A stretch of DNA of 64,000 nt, from NCBI RefSeq assembly GCF_021044935.1, contig NZ_JAJNMP010000003.1, positions 496,001 to 560,000 of the forward strand, given 5' to 3'. The stretch's first letter is position 1, and the number at the start of each line of letters is the position of its first letter. Source of the DNA: Agromyces cavernae. Its GTDB lineage: Bacteria > Actinomycetota > Actinomycetes > Actinomycetales > Microbacteriaceae. Positions 24,615 to 33,279 of this stretch are shown piece by piece. Made by a program: the position numbers and the translations under genes. The notes below the pieces were generated by a model that worked only from the letters and a program-made list of their open reading frames with translations, was not told the origin of the DNA and did no database searches.

Positions 24615-26254
24615 CCCGGGTGCTCCACTCCAGCGGCCGCGTGTTCACCGCCGACGAGCCCGCGTGGGCCGAGGCGATCGTCACCGAGGGCGGGCGCATC
24701 GCGTTCGTCGGCTCCGACGCCGACGCCGCAGCGTTCGCCGGGCCGGATGCCACGACGGTCGACCTGGGCGGCCGGGTCGTGGTGCCCGGCTTCATCGACG
24801 CGCACACGCACCTCGTCATGATGGGCGAGGCGCTCGGCAAGGTCGGCCTGACCGACGCGCGCACGCTCGCGGAGATCCACGAGCGGCTGCGCGCGGCGCG
24901 CGAGGCCGATCCCGATGCTCCGCGGCTGCTCGGCCGCGGATGGCTTTTCGACTCCGTTCCGGGCGGGGCGCCCACGGCGGCGATGCTCGACGAGGCCGTC
25001 GCCGACGTGCCGGTGTACCTCGACGCGAACGACTACCACTCCGTCTGGGTCAACTCGGCCGCACTGCGCGAGCTCGGCATCGACCGCGACACCCCCGATC
25101 CGATCGGAGGTCGCATCGGCCGAGGCGCCGACGGCGAGCCCGACGGCATGCTCTTCGAGACCGCGGCGCAGCAGCACGTATGGACCCTGCTGGCGGATGC
25201 CGCGACCGACGCCGACCGCGACGCCGCGGTTGAGCGCACGATCGCCGCGTACCTCGCCACGGGCGTCACGGGCGTGGTCGACATGGCGTTCGACGAACTC
25301 GGGCTCGCGGCATTCGACCGCGCGGCCGCGCGGCGCGGCGGCATGCTGCCCATCCGCGTGCTCGTGCACTGGTTCATCGCCAACACTGGCGACGATGCGC
25401 AGAACCTCGCCCAGGTTCGGCGGGCAGTCGAGCTCGCGGGCGAACACCGCCCGTGGCTCAAGGTCGCCGGCATCAAGCTCGTGCTCGACGGCGTGATCGA
25501 CGCGTGCACGGCCGCGATGCGGCATCCGTACGCCGACGGCTCGAACGCCGACCCAATCTGGCCGCTCGAGCGCCTGCGCCCCGTGGTGGCCGCCGCCGAC
25601 GCGGCCGGCCTGCAGGTGGCGCTGCACGCGATCGGCGACCTCGCGAGCGACGTGGCGCTCGACGCGCTCGAGCACGCCCACGCCGTGAACGGCGAGCGCC
25701 CGCGGCGTCACCGCATCGAGCACCTCGAGTACGCTGCTCCCGCGACGGCCGGCCGCATGGCCGCGCTCGGCGTCACCGCGTCGATGCAGCCCGTGCACGC
25801 CGACCCGGCCATCTGGGCGAACTGGGCCGCCATGCTCGGCGACGAGCGCGCCGACCGCGGCTTCGCCTGGACGGAGTTCACCGAGGCGGGCGCGCTGCTG
25901 GCGTTCTCGACCGATGCCCCGACCGCGCCGCACGAGGCGCTGCCGAATCTCTACATCGCGGCGACGCGCCGCTCGGCGCTCGACGGCTCATACCCCGCGA
26001 ACCACCCGGAGTACGCGGTGCCCCTCGCCGACGCGCTCGCCCACGCCACGCGCGATGCCGCCGCGAGCTGCCTCGAGGAGCACGAGCGGGGCCGCATCGC
26101 CGTGGGGCTCGCGGCCGACTTCGCGGTCCTCGACCGGGATCCGTTCAGCGAGGGCACCGATGTGCTGCTCGAGGCTCGCGTCGTGCGCACGGTCGTCGCG
26201 GGCGAGCCGGCGTACGAGGCCGAGCGAGCCCCCGTCGAGGCATCCTCGGCCTGA
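24611..26254 (+). CDS. YtcJ-like metal-dependent amidohydrolase
   Basis: A 547-residue enzyme of the amidohydrolase 3 group (COG1574). A beta-sandwich start (GRVFTADEPAWAEAIVTEGG) leads to the TIM barrel with the metal-ligand motif PGFIDAHTHL near residue 60. Further ligands lie in GIKLVLDG, LHAIGD, HRIEHLE and FSTDAPTAP. Members hydrolyse C-N bonds in amides or cyclic compounds; the substrate is unknown. It is translated with the MFS gene and controlled by the divergent TetR. Confidence 0.9.
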   Translation: MTRVLHSSGRVFTADEPAWAEAIVTEGGRIAFVGSDADAAAFAGPDATTVDLGGRVVVPGFIDAHTHLVMMGEALGKVGLTDARTLAEIHERLRAAREADPDAPRLLGRGWLFDSVPGGAPTAAMLDEAVADVPVYLDANDYHSVWVNSAALRELGIDRDTPDPIGGRIGRGADGEPDGMLFETAAQQHVWTLLADAATDADRDAAVERTIAAYLATGVTGVVDMAFDELGLAAFDRAAARRGGMLPIRVLVHWFIANTGDDAQNLAQVRRAVELAGEHRPWLKVAGIKLVLDGVIDACTAAMRHPYADGSNADPIWPLERLRPVVAAADAAGLQVALHAIGDLASDVALDALEHAHAVNGERPRRHRIEHLEYAAPATAGRMAALGVTASMQPVHADPAIWANWAAMLGDERADRGFAWTEFTEAGALLAFSTDAPTAPHEALPNLYIAATRRSALDGSYPANHPEYAVPLADALAHATRDAAASCLEEHERGRIAVGLAADFAVLDRDPFSEGTDVLLEARVVRTVVAGEPAYEAERAPVEASSA

Positions 26255-26325
26255 GAGGCAACCGGGCGGGACATCCGCCCGTCCAACGCCCCGACCACCC
26301 GACGACCCCGTCGACCCGACGCTAT

Positions 26326-26381
26326 TCAGGAGAATGGGCCCCATCCCCGCCTCACAGCGGGCATGGGGCCCATTCTCCTGA
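26326..26381. terminator. Strong bidirectional terminator hairpin
   Basis: TCAGGAGAATGGGCCCCAT (26326-26344) pairs perfectly with 26363-26381 over 19 bp. An inner CCCGC/GCGGG stem around a CTCACA loop extends it to about 24 bp. It lies between the converging amidohydrolase and permease genes. Stem length and position make it the clearest terminator in the window, although no long U-tract is present. Confidence 0.85.
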
Positions 26382-26423
26382 GCGGCGTGACCCGAGCCGC
26401 AGCCCGCGCTCAGCCGCCCGCCG

Positions 26424-27977
26424 TCAGTCCTCGGCGGACGCGCGCGTCAGCGTCTCGCCGCGGAAGAAGCCCGGCCGCTTCCACCACTGCCACACCATGA
26501 TCACGACACCCGACAGCAGCACGACCATGCCGAGCACGAACACGAGGCCGACTCCGAAGATGTCCGAGCCGCTGCCGTAGTCGGGGTTCATGCTGTCGAT
26601 GAGCGTGGTGAAGAACAGCACGCCGAGGATCACGCCGCCGAGCAGCGGGAACAGCAGGGTGAAGAAGAAGTTGCGCACTGACCGCCACCACACCTTGCGG
26701 AAGAACCACACGCACGCGAACGCGGTGATGCCGTAGTAGAAGCAGATCATCATGCCGAGCGCGGTGATCGTGTCCCAGAGCACGTCTTCGCTGAGGAACC
26801 GCATGACGGCGTAGAACACCGACGCCACGACGGCCGAGACGATCGTCGCGTAGCCCGGCGTGAAGAACCGCGGGCTCACCTTCGCGAACTTCTCGGGAAG
26901 GGCGCCGTAGTGGCCCATCGCGAGCAGGGTGCGCGCGGGCGACACGAACGTCGACTGCAACGACGACGCCGACGAGGTGAGCACGGCGAGCGACACGAGC
27001 ACCGCGAGCGGGCCGAGGATCGGGCCGGCGAGGTGGAAGAACACGTTGTCCTGGATGTCGGGGTTGCCGAGTCCGAACTCGCCCGTGCCGACACCCGCAT
27101 AGGCGATGAGCGCGACCGCGATGAGCAGGTACAGCACCACGATCGTGACGACCGTGATGGTCGCCGCACGGCCGGGTGTCTTCTCCGACCCCTTCGTCTC
27201 CTCGTTCATCGTGAGCGTGACGTCCCAGCCCCAGAAGATGAAGATCGACAGCGAGAGGCCGGCCGCGAACGCGGAGAACGACTCCACGGCGAACGGGTTG
27301 AACCAGCTCAGCTCGATCGCCGTCGCGTCGAACGCGTTGCCGTTGGCGACCTCCACGAGCGCCGCGCCCGCGAAGAGCAGGAGCACGAGCACCTGGAAGC
27401 CGACGAGCCAGTACTGCAGCTTCTGCGTGGTTTGCATATCGCGGTACGACACCCATGTCGCCGCGGCGACGAAGAGCAGGCAGACGGTGACGTTGATGAG
27501 CGGATTCGCCGCGAGGTCGGCGATCTCGGGGTTGCCCGCGATCTGCGAGATCAGCAGGAACAGGAAGTCGACCGCGATGCCCGCGAGGTTCGAGAGCACG
27601 AGGATGGTGGCGGCGATGAGCCCCCAGCCGGCCATCCAGCCGATCCACGGGCCGAAGGCGCGGGTCGCCCACGTGAACGACGTGCCCGAGTCGGGCATGC
27701 GCCGGTTGAGCTCGCGATAGCCGAACGCGACGAGCAGCATCGGGATGAACCCGACGAGGATGATCGCGGGCACCTGCACCCCGACCTCCGACACGGTCGG
27801 GCCGAGGGCGGCCGTGAGCGTGTACGCGGGGGCGATGCACGAGATGCCGATGACGATCGCGCCGATGAGGCCGACGGAACCGGCCGACAGCCCCTTCTTC
27901 GTGATGCCGTGCTCGGCGCCGTCGACCGCGCGGGTCGCTTCGGTCAACGGGGGCTGGTAGTCGGGTTGTTGCGTCAT
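26424..27977 (-). CDS. APC-superfamily amino-acid/polyamine permease
   Basis: A 517-residue transporter with about 12 helices. The first helix has GSVGLIGAIVIGISCIAPAY. The helix 6/8 region includes FIFWGWDVTLTMNEETKGSEKTPG, the EETK signature of APC permeases. It is downstream of the putrescine-oxidase-like and USP genes on the same strand and is probably the polyamine or amino-acid importer for this pathway. The start at 27977 fits the family; the first about 35 residues are a charged cytoplasmic tail. Confidence 0.9.
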   Translation of the reverse strand: MTQQPDYQPPLTEATRAVDGAEHGITKKGLSAGSVGLIGAIVIGISCIAPAYTLTAALGPTVSEVGVQVPAIILVGFIPMLLVAFGYRELNRRMPDSGTSFTWATRAFGPWIGWMAGWGLIAATILVLSNLAGIAVDFLFLLISQIAGNPEIADLAANPLINVTVCLLFVAAATWVSYRDMQTTQKLQYWLVGFQVLVLLLFAGAALVEVANGNAFDATAIELSWFNPFAVESFSAFAAGLSLSIFIFWGWDVTLTMNEETKGSEKTPGRAATITVVTIVVLYLLIAVALIAYAGVGTGEFGLGNPDIQDNVFFHLAGPILGPLAVLVSLAVLTSSASSLQSTFVSPARTLLAMGHYGALPEKFAKVSPRFFTPGYATIVSAVVASVFYAVMRFLSEDVLWDTITALGMMICFYYGITAFACVWFFRKVWWRSVRNFFFTLLFPLLGGVILGVLFFTTLIDSMNPDYGSGSDIFGVGLVFVLGMVVLLSGVVIMVWQWWKRPGFFRGETLTRASAED

Positions 27978-28019
27978 CGCAGTCTCTTTCAGGAGGTCGT
28001 GGTGCGCGGCATCACGACG

Positions 28020-28898
28020 TCAGGGGGTCGTGGTGCGCGGCACCACGACGACGGGCACCGGCAGTTCGCGAAGCATCTTCGCGGCGGTCGATCCCAGGAA
28101 CAGGTGATGCGGCGTCGCGAGCCGGCTCGAACCGACGAGCACGACTTCGCCGGCATGCCACTCGAGGTCGCGCACCGATTCCTCGATGCTCGCGCCCGTG
28201 GCGGTCACGACGGTCGCGTCGACGCCGGCCGGCAGCGCGCGCTGCGCCTCGACGAGCACTTCGTCGGCGTGCGCGCTGCTCGTGAGGTCGGCGAGCTCCT
28301 CGTCCATGCCCGAGGGCAGGTCGATGGGCACGAGCGACAGCAGGCGCAGCGGCGCGTGCGCCGAGCGGGCGAAGCGAACGGATGCCTCGAGCACGGCACT
28401 CGACCCCGCGCGCGTGCCGATCGCCGCCGTGATGCGGGTGACCCCCTGTGCCGGCGCGACCTCGCGAGCGCCCGCGGGCGCGAGGGCCACCGGGACATCC
28501 GACGAATGCAGCAGCGCGCTCGCGACCGAGCCGACGCGCATGCGTCCGAGCAGGCCGCCGCGGGCCGCCCCCACGACGATGAACGAGGCGCCGAACTCGT
28601 GCGCGGCCTCGATGAGCCCCTCGGCGAAAGACTCCGCGTAGCGGATGTGCAGCTGCTGCGCGATGTCGTCGTCGAGCGTGGCCGAGGCTTCGGCGAGCCA
28701 GGTGCGCGAGCGCTCCTTGAGGTGACGCTCGTAGCCGGTGTCGGGCGGCACGACGCCGCCCCGCGCCTCGATCGGCAGCACCATGACGACCTCGAGCAGC
28801 GCCTCCGTCGCGGCGGCGAGCCGCGCACCGAGGGCGAGGGCGTCGGCACCCGACTCGTCGGCCGTGTAGCCGACGACGATGCGATCGGGACCGGACAT
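28020..28898 (-). CDS. Tandem universal stress protein (UspA family)
   Basis: A 292-residue protein made of two Usp domains (about 5-145 and 155-290). The first has the ATP-binding loop VVGAARGGLLGRMRVGSVAS; the second has LVGSSRLATPHHLFLGSTA. Both follow the G-x2-G-x9-G(S/T) pattern, so ATP binding is likely. ATG 28898 overlaps the amine-oxidase stop (ATGA). Usp genes often accompany transporters; its role in polyamine use is unknown. Confidence 0.88.
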   Translation of the reverse strand: MSGPDRIVVGYTADESGADALALGARLAAATEALLEVVMVLPIEARGGVVPPDTGYERHLKERSRTWLAEASATLDDDIAQQLHIRYAESFAEGLIEAAHEFGASFIVVGAARGGLLGRMRVGSVASALLHSSDVPVALAPAGAREVAPAQGVTRITAAIGTRAGSSAVLEASVRFARSAHAPLRLLSLVPIDLPSGMDEELADLTSSAHADEVLVEAQRALPAGVDATVVTATGASIEESVRDLEWHAGEVVLVGSSRLATPHHLFLGSTAAKMLRELPVPVVVVPRTTTP

Positions 28899-30262
28899 CA
28901 GCGGCCTTCGAGGATCTTGGCGGCGACGAGCCGTCCCATGCGGATCGCCCCATCGACGTGCTGGTAGCCCTTGCCCGCCATGTCGCTGCACGCGAAATGG
29001 ATCGGGCCGACGGGCGTGCGCAGGTCGGCGCCGTACCGCGCGAGACCGCCCATGTCGAAGCTCGCCGCGTACGCGCCGCGGGTCCACTCCTCACTGCCCC
29101 AGTCGCTCTCGTAGTAGACGACCGGGGTGAGCGCCTGCTCGCCGTAGTAGTGCGAGAGCGACTCGAGGATGCGCGCCTTGCGCTCCTCGGTGCTCAGCGT
29201 GAACACCCCGTCGGCCTCTTCGTCGGAGACGAAGCCGACGAGCGTGCCGCGCGGGTCGTCGTGGTTCGTGTTGTCGTAGGACTCGTGGCAGAGCTCGTAC
29301 GGGCTGAACGCGGTGCCGCTGAGGCCGGCGTCGCGCCAGAACGGCGTCTCGTAGACGGCGTGCACCTTGATGACGAACCCCATCGACAGGTGCTGGTGCA
29401 GCTGGTGCTGGCGGCGCGGCAGCGGCGGGTCGTACGAGATGCGGCTGAAGAGGATCGGCGGGACGGCCAGGATGACCCGTGCCGCGTGCACCTCGAGCGT
29501 GTCGGTCACGGCGACGACGCCGGCGCCAGGGACATCCGTCCCCCAGCGGATCGTGCGCACCGCCTGGCCGAGCCGCACGCGCTCGCCGAGCCGCTCGGCG
29601 AGCCCGAGCGGCACCTGCTGCAGGCCGCCGACGACGCGCTTGTCGAGGATGAAGTCGGCGTCGACGAGATTCGAGAACGAGCCGGCCGACGCGGCCATGA
29701 GCAGCGCCTGCAGCGCCGAGAACGCGTGGTCGGGCTTCGTGAGCATCGCACCGGCGATGAACATGCCGATGTTCAGGCGCGCCTCTTCGTCGTCGGTCTG
29801 CGTCTCGAGCCAGTGCGCGAACGAGATCTCGTCGAGCTCCTTGGCCTTCGGGTGCGCCCACGGCTCGTCGGGGTCGATCTGCGCGACGAGCTCGTCGAGC
29901 TTCTCGATGAGGCCGACGATCTCGCCCTCGGTCTTCGCCGGCACGGGGAAGATCTCGCCCTCGAAGAGGCGCCGCTCGCCCTTCTTGTCGATGTAGACGT
30001 TCTCGCCCTCGCGGTAGCGCGAGTAGGTCTCGAGGCCGAGCTCGTCCAGCGTCTCGATGAGGGCGTCCTGATCGGGCGAGACCCACTGGCCGCCGATCTC
30101 GAGCATGGCGCCCTCGATCGTGTCGGTCCAGAGGCGGCCGCCGACGCGGTCGCGGGCCTCGAGCACGACGACGCTCCTGCCCGCGGCGACCAGCTTGGTG
30201 GCGGCGGTGAGCCCGGCGGCGCCGGCGCCGACGATGACGACATCCGTGTCGATGCGTTCCAT
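28898..30262 (-). CDS. puo: Flavin amine oxidase, putrescine-oxidase-like
   Basis: A 454-residue FAD enzyme. The dinucleotide motif is VVIVGAGAAGLTAATKL with EARDRVGGRLWTDTI and IGGQWVSPDQDAL. The substrate region resembles actinobacterial putrescine oxidases (LGLETYSRYREGENVYI), as I recall them from Rhodococcus and Kocuria. The C-terminal FAD segment contains DMAGKGYQHVDGAI. It would convert putrescine to 4-aminobutanal, NH3 and H2O2. A GABA aminotransferase and a semialdehyde dehydrogenase lie upstream in the same cluster. Assignment to putrescine rather than another amine is inferred. Confidence 0.85.
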   Translation of the reverse strand: MERIDTDVVIVGAGAAGLTAATKLVAAGRSVVVLEARDRVGGRLWTDTIEGAMLEIGGQWVSPDQDALIETLDELGLETYSRYREGENVYIDKKGERRLFEGEIFPVPAKTEGEIVGLIEKLDELVAQIDPDEPWAHPKAKELDEISFAHWLETQTDDEEARLNIGMFIAGAMLTKPDHAFSALQALLMAASAGSFSNLVDADFILDKRVVGGLQQVPLGLAERLGERVRLGQAVRTIRWGTDVPGAGVVAVTDTLEVHAARVILAVPPILFSRISYDPPLPRRQHQLHQHLSMGFVIKVHAVYETPFWRDAGLSGTAFSPYELCHESYDNTNHDDPRGTLVGFVSDEEADGVFTLSTEERKARILESLSHYYGEQALTPVVYYESDWGSEEWTRGAYAASFDMGGLARYGADLRTPVGPIHFACSDMAGKGYQHVDGAIRMGRLVAAKILEGR

Positions 30263-30297
30263 GATTCCTGTCTCTTCGTTCTTCGTGCGTGCATGCG

Positions 30298-30380
30298 TCG
30301 GTCGAGTAGGGCCGAAGGCCCGTATCGAGACCAGTCGAGTGGGTCTCGATACGCCGCTGCGCGGCTACTCGACCGACGGA
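30298..30380. repeat. Dispersed palindromic element, copy 4
   Basis: A well-preserved copy: GGTCGAGTAGGGCCGAAGGCC...GTATCGAGACC-AGTCGAGT-GGTCTCGATAC...GGCTACTCGACC. It fills most of the gap between gabD and the amine oxidase gene and may reduce read-through between them. Confidence 0.8.
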
Positions 30381-30385
30381 AACGC

Positions 30386-31855
30386 TCAGCTCACCGGGAT
30401 GAGCGTGTACTTGGTGTCGAGGTACTCGTGGATGCCTTCGAACCCGCCCTCGCGGCCGATGCCCGACTGCTTGATTCCGCCGAAGGGAGCGGCGGCGTTC
30501 GAGACGAGGCCGGTGTTCAGGCCCATCATGCCGGTGGCGAGGCGCTCGATCATGCGGTGGCCCCGCGCCAGGTCTTGCGTGTACACGTACGAGACGAGCC
30601 CGTACTCGGTGTTGTTCGCGAGGCGCACGGCCTCGTCTTCGTCGGCGAAGGTCGTGATGCCGAGCACCGGGCCGAAGATCTCCTCGCGCAGCAGGCGCGC
30701 GTCGGCCGGGACCGAACCGAGCACCGTGGGCGAGTAGAACGAGCCCGCACCGGAGATCACCGCGCCGCCGGTGAGCAGCGTCGCACCCTTGTCGACGGCG
30801 TCCTTGACGAGCTCGTCGGTCGTGGCGACCGCCTTGTCGTCGATCAGCGGGCCGATGGCGATGCCGTCTTCGGTGCCGCGACCCACGCGCATCGCCGAGA
30901 CCCGCTCGGTGACGCGGCGGGCGAACTCGGCGGCGACGTCCTCGTGCACGATGAAGCGGTTGGCCGCGGTGCAGGCCTGGCCGATGTTGCGGAACTTCGC
31001 GAGCATCGCCCCGTCGACCGCCTTGTCGAGGTCGGCGTCGTCGAACACGACGAACGGCGCGTTGCCGCCGAGCTCCATGCTCGTGCGCAGGATGCCCTGC
31101 GCCGACTGCGCCATGAGGGCACGGCCGACCTCGGTCGAGCCCGTGAAGCTCAGCTTGCGCAGCCGCGGGTCGGCGATGATCGGCGCCGACACCTTCGACG
31201 ACGTCGACGTCGCGATGACGTTGACGACGCCGGCGGGCAGGCCGACCTCTTCGAGCAGCTGCACGAAGGCGATGGTCGTCAGCGGCGTGAGCGCCGGGGG
31301 CTTGATCACCACGGTGCATCCGGCAGCGAGCGCCGGCGCGATCTTGCGCGTCGCCATCGCGAGCGGGAAGTTCCACGGCGTGATGAAGAACGACGGACCG
31401 ACCGGGCGCTGCGACACGACCATGTGGCCGGTGCCCTCGGGGTTCAGGCCGTAGCGGCCCGAGATGCGCACCGCCTCTTCACTGAACCAGCGCAGGAACT
31501 CGCCGCCGTAGGCGACCTCGCCGCGCGCCTCGGCGATCGGCTTGCCCATCTCGAGCGTCATGAGCAGCGCGAACTCCTCTTTGCGCTCCTGCAGCAGGTC
31601 GAAGGCACGACGAAGAAGCTCACCGCGCTGGCGCGGCGGGGTGGCGGCCCATGCCTCCTGTGCGGCCACGGCCGCGTCGAGCGCGCGGATGCCGTCGGCC
31701 GGCGAGGCATCCGCGATCTCCTTGATCGTCTCGCCCGTCGACGGGTCGATGACGGCGAGGGTCTTGCCGCCCTCGGCGTCGACCCACTCGCCGGCGATGA
31801 ACAGTCCGCCGTTGACCTTGTCGAGCACGGTGGCTTCGAGTGTTGCGTTCGTCAT
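30386..31855 (-). CDS. gabD: NAD(P)-dependent succinate-semialdehyde dehydrogenase
   Basis: A 489-residue aldehyde dehydrogenase. It has ITPWNFPLAMATRKIAPALA, FTGSTEVGRALM, the catalytic glutamate in MELGGNAPFVVFDDAD and the catalytic cysteine in NIGQACTAANRF. It is closest in wording to GabD. It oxidises succinic semialdehyde to succinate at the end of the GABA shunt, and may also oxidise 4-aminobutanal, since the cluster has only one aldehyde dehydrogenase. It lies 77 nt downstream of the glutamate dehydrogenase gene, with the same orientation. Confidence 0.9.
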   Translation of the reverse strand: MTNATLEATVLDKVNGGLFIAGEWVDAEGGKTLAVIDPSTGETIKEIADASPADGIRALDAAVAAQEAWAATPPRQRGELLRRAFDLLQERKEEFALLMTLEMGKPIAEARGEVAYGGEFLRWFSEEAVRISGRYGLNPEGTGHMVVSQRPVGPSFFITPWNFPLAMATRKIAPALAAGCTVVIKPPALTPLTTIAFVQLLEEVGLPAGVVNVIATSTSSKVSAPIIADPRLRKLSFTGSTEVGRALMAQSAQGILRTSMELGGNAPFVVFDDADLDKAVDGAMLAKFRNIGQACTAANRFIVHEDVAAEFARRVTERVSAMRVGRGTEDGIAIGPLIDDKAVATTDELVKDAVDKGATLLTGGAVISGAGSFYSPTVLGSVPADARLLREEIFGPVLGITTFADEDEAVRLANNTEYGLVSYVYTQDLARGHRMIERLATGMMGLNTGLVSNAAAPFGGIKQSGIGREGGFEGIHEYLDTKYTLIPVS

Positions 31856-31932
31856 GCGTGTCGTTTCCGTTTCGTGATTCTCGGTGGCGGTTTCGGTGGC
31901 GATCGGATGTCCCGGCGGGAGTTCCCCGTCGA

Positions 31933-33279
31933 TCAGGGGTAGAGGCCGCGGAGCTTGTGCGCTTCGGCGACGCGTTCGACCGCCAGCGCGGTCGCCGCAG
32001 TGCGCAGCGACAGTCCTCGCGCCACGGCGTAGCCGAGCACGCACTGCCAGGCGCTCAGCATCCGCTCTTCCAGTCTGCTCTCGACCTCGTCGGCGCGCCA
32101 CCAATACGCCTGGTTCGCCTGCACCCACTCGAAGTACGAGACGATCACGCCGCCGGCGTTCGCGAGGATGTCGGGCACGACGAGGATGCCGCGCTCGCGC
32201 ATGATGCGGTCGGCGGCCGGGGTCGTGGGGCCGTTGGCGCCCTCGACGACGACCTTCGCGCCGACGCGGCCGGCGTTGCCGTCGTGCAGCACGCCCTCGA
32301 CGGCGGCCGGCACGAGCAGGTCGACCTCGAGCGTGAGCAGGTCGGCGCCCTCGATGGGCTCGGCGCCCGCGAAGCCGACGACCGAGCCGGTCGCACGCAC
32401 GTGGTCGCCCAGCGCCTCGATGTCGAGGCCTGCGGCGTTGAACACGGCGCCGTACTGGTCGCTCACGCCCGTGACGGTGACGCTCGCCTCGACGAGGAAG
32501 CGCGCCGCGTCGGCACCGACCTTGCCGAAGCCCTGCACGGCGGCGGTCGAGCGGGAGGGCTCGAGGCCGACATGACGCAGCGCGGCGAGCGCGATGTGGG
32601 TGACGCCGCGGCTCGTCGCGCTCGCGCGGCCCTGCGACCCGCCGAGCGAGATCGGCTTGCCGGTGACGATGCCGGGCACCGTGTATCCGCTGTTGACGGA
32701 GTACGTGTCCATCATCCACGCCATGGTCTGCTCGTCCGTGCCGATGTCGGGCGCGGGGATGTCGCGCTCGGGCCCGATGATCGGCAGGATCTCGCTCGTG
32801 TAGCGACGCGTGACGCGCTCGAGCTCGGCCATCGAGTGCTCGCGCGGGTCGATCGCGAGACCGCCCTTCGCACCGCCATAGGGCACGTCCAGCAGCGCAC
32901 ACTTCCAGGTCATCCACATCGCGAGCGCGCGCACCTCGTCGAGGTTCACGTTGGGCGCGTAGCGCAGGCCGCCCTTGGCGGGGCCGCGCGAGAAGTTGTG
33001 CTGCACGCGGTAGCCGAGGTACAGCCGGCTCTCGCCCGAGTCCATGCGCAGGGGCACCGCCACACTCAGCTCGCGGCGCGGGGTCGCGAGCATCTGGTGC
33101 AGGCCGTCGGTGAGGCCCAGCAGCCCCACCGCCTCGGCGAGCTGCGACCGCGCGTCGCTCAGCGGTGTCGCGACGTGGGCGTCGGCGGGTTGAGGAGCCG
33201 ACGAAGTCGCCGTCTCGAAACCTGCCTGCGAGGCATCCGTTGCGGTCGACATCGTCGTCGCCGCGAGCACGTCGGTCAT
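31933..33279 (-). CDS. gdhA: Glutamate (Glu/Leu/Phe/Val family) dehydrogenase
   Basis: A 448-residue enzyme. The N-terminal domain has GPAKGGLRYAPNVNLDEV, the catalytic lysine in VPYGGAKGGLAIDP and DIPAPDIGTDEQTMAW. The Rossmann domain has AVQGFGKVGADAARFL and EGANGPTTPAAD. Length and motifs match hexameric glutamate dehydrogenases of the RocG/GudB type. Its position between gabT and gabD suggests that it regenerates 2-oxoglutarate from the glutamate made by transamination. The start at 33279 overlaps the gabT stop (ATGA). The first about 45 residues are Ala/Thr-rich and not conserved. Confidence 0.9.
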   Translation of the reverse strand: MTDVLAATTMSTATDASQAGFETATSSAPQPADAHVATPLSDARSQLAEAVGLLGLTDGLHQMLATPRRELSVAVPLRMDSGESRLYLGYRVQHNFSRGPAKGGLRYAPNVNLDEVRALAMWMTWKCALLDVPYGGAKGGLAIDPREHSMAELERVTRRYTSEILPIIGPERDIPAPDIGTDEQTMAWMMDTYSVNSGYTVPGIVTGKPISLGGSQGRASATSRGVTHIALAALRHVGLEPSRSTAAVQGFGKVGADAARFLVEASVTVTGVSDQYGAVFNAAGLDIEALGDHVRATGSVVGFAGAEPIEGADLLTLEVDLLVPAAVEGVLHDGNAGRVGAKVVVEGANGPTTPAADRIMRERGILVVPDILANAGGVIVSYFEWVQANQAYWWRADEVESRLEERMLSAWQCVLGYAVARGLSLRTAATALAVERVAEAHKLRGLYP

